Of a stretch of 64,000 bases of DNA, positions 10,582 through 21,300 are shown in pieces (position 1 is the first letter of the stretch; each line of letters begins with the position of its first letter). The notes beneath the pieces were generated by a model that saw only the letters and a program-made list of their open reading frames with translations, had not been told where the DNA came from and searched no databases. The position numbers and the translations under genes were made by a program. Origin of the DNA: Leguminivora glycinivorella (lineage: Eukaryota; Arthropoda; Insecta; Lepidoptera; Tortricidae); NCBI RefSeq assembly GCF_023078275.1, contig NC_062975.1:25051085-25115084 (forward strand), written 5' to 3'.

Positions 10582-10866
10582 AATAGTTATTTGTTATACA
10601 AGGGGGCAAAGAGTCTAACACAAAACTTTTCCCCTCACTATAGCGAGGAAACTACAACGCAAAAAATGCGTTTATCACTGCTTCCAGTAGTTCCACAGGT
10701 AGTAAATCATCTTTATTACTAGATTCACCTACTTTTATCAATTTTAAAGCAGTTAATTTGACTTTATTCAAGGTCAAATTACTTTACCCACTAATGGATA
10801 AAATGCGTTTTTACCCGCTGGTATTAAAGGACAAAACACGTGTTTCCGAGCTAGTGAGGGGAAAAA
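10582..10866 (+). mobile_element. Family A element, internally deleted
   Basis: It has the left end AATAGTTATTTGTTATACAA and right end GAGCTAGTGAGGGGAAAA. The hairpin between AAGGGGGCAAAG and TAACACAAAACTTTTCCC is missing. Confidence 0.85.
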
Positions 10867-11246
10867 ATTATTTAATAGGTACATGAACTCACGTCTCTTA
10901 GCATCTTTCCTAAGAAATCGTCCTGATATTTTTTTTAGTACCTAAGCTTTAAGCTTGCACCCAAATCCCCGAATTAAATGAATTTAATGAAACGTAAAAC
11001 TTAAGCAGCTCTATAACCGTTTCATAAAGTACAATGCTGTCAGTGTTTTGAAACTAGTTTTAGATACTTATTTTTAAGAACTTGTTTTTTTTGTCCATTA
11101 GTCACTTTTCCGAAATTTGCACTAAACATTTGGCGGTAATTTAAACTTTTATAAAGCCAGCCCAAAATGAGTAGGTATCCAATCCCAAAAGACGTTTTGA
11201 CCCACCATGCCAAAGACGTGGCCCACACATGGTCTCGAGCAATATT

Positions 11247-11678
11247 ATTTTCCCCTCACCAGCTCGGAAACACGTGTTTTGTCCTTTAATACCAGCGGGT
11301 AAAAACGCATTTTATCCACTAGTGGGTAAAGTAATTTGACCTTGAATAAAGTCAAATTAACTGCTTTAAGATTGATAAAAGTAGGTGAATCTAGTAATAA
11401 AGATGATTTACCACCTGTGGAACTACTGAAAGCAGTGATAAACGCATTTTTTGCGTTGTAGTTTCCTCGCTATAGTGAGGGGAAAAGTTTTGTGTTACAC
11501 TCGGGTGCAAATGTATTTTACTTCTCGTGTGTTAAAAAACTCGCAAGTTCAGGATTCTATTCTCGAACCACTCGCTTCGCTCGTGGTTCAACTATAGAAT
11601 CCTTTCACTTGCTCGTTTTTCAATTCCACACTCGGCGTTAAAATACAACTTTGCCCCCTTGTATAACAAATAACTATT
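11247..11678 (-). mobile_element. Family A element, full length
   Basis: It opens TTTTCCCCTCACCAGCTCGG and closes AACAAATAACTATT. All modules are present, including the internal hairpin (ACCACTCGCTTCGCTCGTGG). Confidence 0.9.
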
Positions 11679-11690
11679 CCTTTATTCATT

Positions 11691-12089
11691 TTAATTCTTA
11701 GGCTAGGATTTTTTTATAATATGATTATAAAAGTAAAATACAAAACCACAAACAAAACAATACAAAATATATAAACACATTATAAAAAACCTAACCTAGG
11801 GTGCCGCCAGCAGCGGGGCAGGGCCCAAGCTGCCGGTGGTTAGGGCTGCAGAGAGAGGAACCGTCGGACTATCCGCGCTGTGTCCAAGATCACCGCCTTC
11901 TGCATCTGACCCTTGATCCAACCACCTAGCGAGAGTCTCTCGAGATGTTGGTCGAGACTCTTCGTCGAACATAATAATATTATTATTATTATGCTGAGGC
12001 GGGACCCTTTCATTTCGTTTATCATGAATACATGCTTTGTACTGCATTGCATTGTATTGTATTGTTTTTGTTGTGTTTTTAACTATCAA
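11691..12089 (-). mobile_element. Possible LINE 3' segment next to the P450 promoter
   Basis: A minus-strand frame of 97 codons (11796-12089) encodes a Ser/Pro/Ala-rich tail followed by AT-rich sequence and the opposite-strand T-run, as at LINE 3' ends. No diagnostic domain is visible, so this is tentative. It sits about 50-100 bp upstream of the probable P450 transcription start. Confidence 0.3.
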
Positions 12090-12141
12090 ATCATATAATA
12101 CCCTGTAGATAGGTTAGGAAATGTGTTAAGCAAGCCCTCTC

Positions 12142-12146
12142 TCAGT
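12142..12146 (+). promoter_or_regulatory. Initiator-like TCAGT upstream of the P450 gene
   Basis: TCAGT matches the arthropod initiator and lies 55 nt before the start codon, giving a plausible short leader. A TATAATA at about 12094 is rather far upstream (about 50 nt) for a TATA box. The call is by motif only. Confidence 0.3.
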
Positions 12147-12198
12147 AACAGTGAACATTACAGGTCATTGAGCTCAAACTCCTAGCGCAAACCTCGGC

Positions 12199-12358
12199 AT
12201 GTTGTGGTGGGTCCTCCTCGTGAGCGCGGTGGCCCTGGCGGTCTACCGGCGCCACCGGCAGCGGCGAGGGTTCCACCAGGTCTACGCCAAGTACCCGCTG
12301 GGGAAACCCAGCTACCCTCTCATTGGACATGGGTACATATTTAGGGGCACAGATGAAG
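12199..12358 (+). CDS. P450 exon 1: membrane anchor and proline hinge
   Basis: It encodes residues 1-53 plus one base. The ATG has a purine at -3. MLWWVLLVSAVALAVY is the single N-terminal anchor, followed by a stop-transfer RRHRQRR and the PLGKPSYPLIGHG segment of clan-4 enzymes. Donor GAAG|GTAAAT. Confidence 0.93.
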
Positions 12359-15300
12359 GTAAATTTCTTAAGTACCTAACTACCTATTCATTTTGGGTGT
12401 AATAAAAATGTCATATTAAAATTACAGACTACCACGAAAATAATTGTTGAAACTAGCGCTAAGTAGGTATACCTATTCATTTAAAGATATTGATATGTCT
12501 ATATAAATGAAACACACACGTCCGGTCAGTTAAACATTTATTGCGAGACTGGGTGGCCTGCAGAGAGCGCACCGCGACATAACAGTAAACAAGTATATAG
12601 GTACATACATTACACTACTCTCTTCTAAAACTTAAGTGACTACGCACCCATAATGGACGACGTCCCAATCATGGAATATTTACATTTTGTAGTTATTATA
12701 TTTTATTTGTTTATATCTGTGTTGTGTTCTGTTAAAATAACGACAACCAAAATGTTCGTAAATTTCTAGTAGGAACCTCATATTCTTTTGAGAAAATAAA
12801 TGTCTTTAACCCGATATCTTAAAATATTAACCTATATAATATGAATTTGGTCAGTTATATTCAATAATTACGTTATTAATTTATTTATGTAAGTATAACA
12901 AACTGTTAATATTTTGATATTTTTAGACCGAATGAACTCACTGATAAACCTAGGGACTGTATCACTGCAACATGGCGGTCTTGGTTGTTTTTGGCTGGCT
13001 TCTAAACTATACGTTGGTAAGAATACATCAATTAACCTTACATTGTTTTGCTTCGATGTTTTGTGATTTAAACATGTTTTTTTTAATATTAGAAAAGGAG
13101 TAAGGCTTGATAATTAACGTTTCAAATAAAAATTCACTTAATTCTCTATGGTTGCCAGTAATCACAGACCCTGAGGCGCTGGAGCTGCTGTCGAAGACAT
13201 GTCTCGAGAAAGATGACGACATGGTGAAATTCATTCGGCTTATACTTGGAAATGGGCTCATATTCGCTCCTGGTAAATATTTTCAAGTCCATTCATACAA
13301 ACTCTCGTTAATAGACCAGTGTGCGTAGCCGAATGCACAAACGCTCACGATAATATCTCTTTCGTAGCTATCTATCTCTATCGCTCTGGTGCGACAGAGA
13401 CATACTACATTTTCGCATCGCAGAAGTGCCATTTGGCTACAGGGTCTGTACTTAGAAGTATTGTTTTCATACGGATTACCCTCTGATAATAGGGATGACG
13501 ACTACATAAAAAATGGCATTCTGTTTAGTCCGTCAGTTAGATCGTCCAAAAATACTGAACACATGTTTTTCCCTTTTTAATTAATGAAAAAATACAAAGC
13601 TATAGAGCATCAAAGTTCCGGAGTGGGGGCTTGTGACGTCACTTCTAAGTAAAAATTGTACCTAAGCGTGACGTCATGCGAAACTTCAACGCACTGTATC
13701 GTCGTCATTTTTCGTTTATGAGAAAAAAAATACTTGTCTAAAATTCTTTGATAATCTAACTGACGGACTAATTAGTTTTTTTTAGTCGTCTTGCCTATTC
13801 AACTTACAGGAAAAATTTGGCGAGGTCGTCGCAAAATCATGGCTCCCACGTTCAACATGAAGAATCTCCAGAACTTTGTGGCTGTTTTTGACAAGCAAAG
13901 CGTTATTATGACTGAGAAACTGCACGCGAGAGCTGGCAGCGGTGATTTTTACTTTTGGGACTATATCACGACTTACACCTTTGACTCTATCTGCGGTAAG
14001 TTACTTTACCTCAGTATTATGAAATCTCAAATCAGTGTTAGTACTTCTAGAAATACATTGTCGAACGTCACAAAAATAGTTATTTTCCCCTCACTAGCTC
14101 GGAAACACGTGTTTTGTCCTTTAATACCAGCGGGTAAAAACGCATTTTATCCACTAGTGGGTAAAGTAATTTGACCTTGAATAAAGTCAAATTAACTGCT
14201 TTAAAATTGATAAAAGTAGGTGAATCTAGTAATAAAGATGATTTACCACCTGTGGAACTACTGGAAGCAGTGATAAACGCATTTTTTGCGTTGTAGTTTC
14301 CTCGCTATAGTGAGGGGAAAAGTTTTGTGTTACACTCGGGTGCAAATGTATTTTACTTCTCGTGTGTTAAAAAACTCGCAAGTTCAGGATTCTATTCTCG
14401 AACCACTCGCTTCGCTCGTGGTTCAACTATAGAATCCTTTCACTTGCTCGTTTTTCAATTCCACACTCGGCGTTAAAATACTACTTTGCCCCCTTGTATA
14501 ACAAATAACTATTGTTATACAAGGGGGCAAAGTAGTATTTTAACGCAACGACGCGTACAACGGGGCAAAATTGAAAAACGAGCTAGTGAAAGGATTCTAT
14601 AGTTGAACCACGGGCGAAGCAAGTGGTTAGAGAATAGAATCCTGAACTTGCGAGATTTTTTTTACACACGAGAAGTAAAATACATTTGCACCCGAGTGTA
14701 ACACAAAACTAATCCCCTCACTATAGCGAGGAAACTACAACGCAAAAAATACGTTTATCACTGCTTCCAGTAGTTCCACAGGTGGTAAATCATCTTTGTT
14801 ACTAGATTCACCTACTTTTATCAATTTTAAAGCAGTTAATTTGACTTTAATCAAGGTCAAATTAAAAGTAATGGGTAAAGACCCACTAGTGGATAAAATG
14901 CGTTTTTACCCGCTGGTATTAAAGGAGGAAACACGTGTTTCCGAGCTAGTGAGGGGAAAAAGTATAAATTTTTTGGTTATTACATTTTTGTTTTCTATTG
15001 TTAACTAAGTATCCAAATTCCAAATCATTAATACCATTCTGGTGTAAACATAAGTGCATTACTTTAGATACCTAGGTATCTGCATTTGTGAGTGTGCACG
15101 GGAAAACGTCCCACTTTGTCGATTGCTATAAAGCTGCTTTGTCAGTTTATTCATATAAGGAAACAAGCAAATCTCGCCTAATGGTAACCGACAAAGTGGG
15201 ACTACTACTAAACCCACTCACATTTTTCCTTTTGTATTATTTCAGAGACAGTTCTCGGGGTTGAATTAAATGCTCAGGAGCACCTGCAGCACCCTTTTAT

Positions 15301-18300
15301 TACCGCGTTTGACGTCTGCTCCCAGGTCCTCGCAAAGCGAATGCTGTCACCCTGGCTGTACTGGGATTGGGTCTTTAAACGGACGTCTCATTTTAAGCTA
15401 TTTGAGCAGTGGAAAAAAAACGCTTATGACTTTTTTGATGAGGTAGGCACTTTTGAAATGAGCGCCAAAAGATTCACTCTATCTATCTATCTATCTATAG
15501 CAGCCTTTAAAGCGCCCGTCTTCGGACATAGGCCTCCTCTCCATTCCTCCATGCTTGTCGGTCCATTGCCATCCGCATCCACATACTACATAAAATACTA
15601 CTTATCTTTTTTTATAATATGGGCTTACTCATGGCCACAGACTGGCTGAGGCGAAGACGTAGCTTACGGTGGAGCGAGCTGACCCAAAAGTTGCTTAGTC
15701 ACCTTTGAGTTGAAGGTTGCGAAGTTATATGAGCTAAGAAATACAGACGCCAGCAAAAAAATCCGCTCTATAAAAAACATCCAAAAAATATATTTTGAAG
15801 GGTTGTGTTATAGATACTAATGGTAGTTTCAATTTGTATTGTAACAATGTACTTAATTAGAATATTTATAATTGACCGTAGTGTCCATTACTCGAGCATA
15901 ATATTAGCTTTAACCTGTCCAACACCACACCACATTGGTACCGCTACAATTCATATTAATTTAATCCATTTTTATCAATTCATATCATTTTTATTTGTTT
16001 TAGACATTACGAAATAAAAGAAAACAATTAGAAAGCGGGGCGGTTCAGTCTGGTAAGTGACAAATAATTAAAGAAAGAAAATGCATTGTATTCATACTGT
16101 ATTGTTTTATACTACGTTTTTGGCAAACAAACTTGCGGCCAGCTTGATGGTAGCCAGCTAGATGGCAGCACTATTCGTAGTCTATACAACTCCACAGTCC
16201 AGAGATGGCAGAGGTGCGCGTTGCCGACCTGTACATTCGGCGCCCTCGTTCACCGTACATACTTGTGTATTTTCATTTGTCTTGTGTTCAAGAGAATGTT
16301 CATTGTTCATCTTAGGGCATTTTAAGAATTTGGGACCCAAAATTAGCGTAAGTCGATAACAAAAATTAACTCGCTGTCAGTTTTGTGACGATAGTTAAGC
16401 ATGAAATTTCAATAAAAATATTGTTTTTGTATTAAGTACATAAACTTTAAGCAGTAATCTACATTCAGAACGTAAAAAAAGTTAATTTTTAGATAGATTT
16501 TATGCTTAATTGTCGTCACAAAACTGACAGCGAGTTAATTTTTGTTAACAACTTACGCTAATTTTAGGTCCTCAATTCTGAAAATGCTCATTATCAGGGA
16601 GCGTACTTTTCATGCCGATGACATTAATCTGACGTCACGCTCCGTATAGGATGATCCCAAATAGTTTTATTGTATATTATTAATCATTAGTCGTCAATCA
16701 TTTTAATCGTATACAAATTACTTCAAATACAGTAGTCCATTTACATGTGGCATAAATAATACCTACTTGAAATGTGAAACGTGAATAAAATTATTTGATT
16801 TGTTTTTATAAATAAATTTAATTAAATAGTATTGTTAACAACACATTACAAGAAATACGTAGAAAAGAGAATTTATCTCTAACGTAAAGCACACCATCCT
16901 CCTTGCATTCATTACCATGCAAAGAAATTCATAACTTAAAATGATTGATGACTAATGATTGATAATTAACAATAAAACAATTTGTGATCACCCTATATGG
17001 AGCGTGACGTCAAATTGATGTCATCGGCACGAAAAGTACGCTCCCTGCTTATTATCTAAGATAGTATTTAACCAGGTAGCAATACTTCATTTTAAGATTT
17101 TGATAAACGATAAATTTAGAACATGTGACGAATCACTAATGTTTTTACGTATCACAGACCGTAAAACCTTCCTGGATATGATGATCGAGTCCTCCGAACA
17201 AGCTCGATACTCGGACGTCGAGCTCCGCGAGGAGATTCTGTCGATAGTGTCGGCCGGCACCGACACGTCCGCTGTCGGCACTGCGTTCACTGCTCTCATG
17301 CTGTCCAGACACCCCAGGGTACAGGAGAAGGTGTATGATGAGTAAGTTACACTATTATATGCACATGCTTTTGTATATATCGAAATGGCGTTAATGTTTT
17401 TACTGTTAGTTATCTGGTAGTGGCAGAATAACAGCACCTCTGTGCCTCGAGGCCCTCTGGCACAGACATTAGCTGAGCCACTTACCGTTTCAATTAGTTT
17501 GTAAGCATGCCTGTGTACTTTTATAATGTACCTGTGTTCAAACTTTTGAATAAACGTCTTTATTATTATTTATTATTCTCTTTATTTCTTTTAAGTCTTC
17601 TAAGTCTCAATTATTATTATTGTATCAAAACTACTAAGAGAGACGCAGCCTTTTTCTAGGTAGCAGTGGCGTGGCGTGAAAATTTTCGTTGGAATTTTCG
17701 GCATCTGTTTTATATGGACTGCTACAGATCCTGGAGAATTTTAGGGAACCCGCTGGGAATCGAGTTGTATCGACGCTACGCCACTGCTAGCTTTCCACTT
17801 TGGATCGCATGTCTTTCCTTTCCATACTTTTAGCGCATCACCTCCTCCTTTACTTATTACTAGCTTTTACCCGCGGCTTCGCTCGCGTTAGAAAGAGACA
17901 AAAAGTAGCCTATGTCACTCTCCATCCCTTCAACTATCTCCACCTTAATAAATTACATCAATTCGTCGATCCGTTGTGCCGTGAAAGACGGACAAACAAA
18001 CAGACGCACACACTTTCCCATTTATAATATTACTATGGATTGTCATTTGTTAGCACTTGGGAGTAAGTACATATGATATTGTTTTTACCAGATTGAAGGA
18101 AGTTTTCGGCGACTCCAACCGACCAGTTACCTGGCAAGATCTACCAAAGCTAAATTACCTCGAAGCCGTGATAAAGGAGACCCTTCGACTGTACCCACCA
18201 GCACCCGTTGTCGTGAGGGATGTTCACGAGGCCGTTGTACTGCGTACGTACAGACAGATTTTTCGTTGCAGCTACCGTACCTACTTAAAGTTGCGCTTGA

Positions 18301-21300
18301 GTCGTTTGATTGCTAAGTGGTCTGGGGTTTCGAGCCGGTCTTCTTAACCAGGGTGTCCACTTTCTGGAAAGTCAGGGAAAGTCAGGGAAAAGTCAGGGAA
18401 GCTCATAGTGGTCATGGAAAGTCAGGGAAAGTCAGGGAAATTATTTGGAGGTCAGGGAAAAATTTGGCACCAAGAAAAAAATTAAAAAGTATTGAAATAA
18501 TAATATGATTTCTTGGGTTGGCCATATCCATGACAGCAAAGATGGACTTTTTATGACATCCTCCATCCCAGTGATTGCTAATGAGGGATATGTTCATGCT
18601 CTAGCTGACCTTAATTTATACGGCCCAAAATCGTAATTGCGGAAAATCCAGGTTTTTCTATTTACATTGCATGCCCCACCCTCATATTCCAAAATGGCGA
18701 GGGGGTCGGGAATAAATTCAATTATTGTGATTCAGATTAACTGGAAAGTTGCACCACAATGTTACATTCATAAGGTATTATGTGCTTTTGCCAGGGCAAC
18801 TTGAAAACGATAAAGACAAACTTAAAGGCATGTATTGGAAAAACACCTAAATGGGCATCCCGACACTGACAACAGAGAAAAAATTTCGCGCTCGCTTCGC
18901 TCGCGTTTACTATTTCTACATAATAGGTAGTATATTTTACTTACTTACTTACTCAATACTTCGCGCTCACTACACTCGAAATCTTGTTTTCATTTCAAGC
19001 CTGCTTTCCTGTCTCTGTCTTGATAGACTAGGTACTCCATTTTGTTTGTACATAATAACTACTACCAGTCCCAGGGGCGTATAAAAAAGGGGAAAAATTT
19101 TCGCGCTCGCTGCGTTCGCGCGATATTTTTTTCTAGCGTATTACATCCAAGGACGCCGAAACTCAAACTTGCTCTACCCTGATGTCCCTGTTAGAGTGCA
19201 CAGACCGGCACTGGTACAGCCAAAAGTAAATGGCGATAACTACCAACTATAGATTTCGTTAATGTTAGTTTTATAAAACCAGAAATTAAAGTTTAATAGC
19301 TAACATAAAGGTAAATAACCGTAGGTACAGTACAGTATGAACTGCCTTACAAATTTTAATAGTTCGTACTTTAGAAAACAAACATATTCCAGAAAAAAAT
19401 TGACTTTGACAGACGGACGAGTGATCCTATAAGGGTTTTTTTTCCTTTTTGAGGTACAAAACCCTAAAAAAAACTGCTTTTTTTAGTTGTTTTTATTCAA
19501 GACAAAAAAAAAACGTTTTTCTGCTACCCTGAGCAAAATTTGTAAAAATGTCGTCAAATAATGAAAATTTGGTCAGGGAAATTTTCTTTAATGGTCATGG
19601 AAAGTCAGGGAAAAGTCAGGGAATTTTTTTTGGGTTTAGTAGTGGACACCCTGCTTAACCCTTAGTTGTGTCTGCAGCGAACGGGACGACATTGGCGCCG
19701 GGCACAGGTCTCATGCTCCACTTCTGGGGCACGCACCGCAATGCGCGGTACTGGGGCCCCGATGCGGAGCAGTTCCGCCCGGAGCGCTTCCTGTCGCCCC
19801 TGCGTCACCCCGCGCAGTTCGCGCCCTTCAGCTACTCGCTACGAAACTGTATTGGTATGTTTGGGCTCATTTAGACCACATTATAAGACCCAGAACCACA
19901 GAATTAGATTTAGATAGAAGAAACGAGTTCATTTATTTGTATGGCGGCCGAGCGTGTCAGATTTTGTACTGAAGTTGTTACTTGCCTGTGATTTTAAATA
20001 TGTCTCAGGCCCTTGAGTGTTGATAAGTTTTATGTTGTTGCAATTAAATATCATGTAACGAGGCCTTTTTAATGTTTTTGTTGACTTCAACTTACAAAAA
20101 TTGACGCCCGAAAGCTGCAAGCTGCGATTAAAGACGGACAACTCAGTGGATTTCACTGAGTTCATTTGACACGCTAAGTAGATACGTTTGCTTGATCTAT
20201 GGTTTATATGACATCTGTGCCCAGAACGCAATATAAGCTAAATTAATAACTCTTCTAATAAGCGTACTTCGTGCGGTATGTACATACGACGTCTACGTAT
20301 ACAATACCTTAGTCTGGACCGGTCTGGCGCAGTCGGTAGTGACCCTGCCTGCTGCGCCGCGGTCTCGGGTTCGAATCCCGGTAAGGGCATTTATTTATGT
20401 GATGAGCACAGATATATTAGTTCGTGAGTCGTGGGTGTTTTCCATGTATATAAGTATTTATATATTATATATATCGTTGTCTGAGTACCCACAACACAAG
20501 CCTTCCTGAGCTTACCGTAGGCCTCAGTCAATCTGTGTAAGAATGTCCTATAATATTTATTTATTTATTTTATTTTATTTATAATACCTGAAAGCGGATG
20601 GAAATGAACGAGAATGGATCATTCTCATCCGTTTACGTGTGTAAAAAAAATATATTTGCGTAAGTAAAAAAAAAATTCAGCAAATAGGCCACAGGGGCAC
20701 TTTTACACGGCACGCATACATGCATACCGCGCGGCGGACGTTTATTAGAAGAGATATTACTTACTGGTTTTATCACATGGCGTTTATTCAATCGATCGGC
20801 TGAGTTGATGTTACCCCATCTTGGTCTAAAATGTATTGCTTTACCTACCACCCACACCTTGACAATTTCTTTTGTTTGTCCATTTGTCACATCAGTTCTG
20901 TTGCTTAAAATACAAACATATTCATATTTTTTTATATTAATACTAAGAACACCAGACTGCTAAATATGTATTGTGTCCATTACTATACCTGTGTCTAATT
21001 GTGGGGCAAAATACGTTGGTAAAGGTTTTATAAGTGTTCAAAAACCATTGTATTTTTTTATTACTAATATCAATGATATTTATGCTAGCCAGATTAAGAA
21101 GAAATGAAGGTATTCCTTTAAGGAATGTTTATATCATTCATCTTTTCTTACTTAACAATAAACTTTTGATCTCTACCAACGCCATCTATCGTTACAGGTG
21201 CAAACTACGCCATAATGTCGACAAAGACGAACCTGTCCAACCTGCTCCGGCGCTACGCGCTGCTGCCGCCATCTGGCGTGTCGGCCGAGGAGCTCGCGCG

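Noticed and set aside
11247..11678. Family A as a Helitron
   Set aside because: Read in one orientation it begins near TC and ends near CTA, but the required CTRR end with a 3' hairpin and A/T insertion is not consistent among copies.
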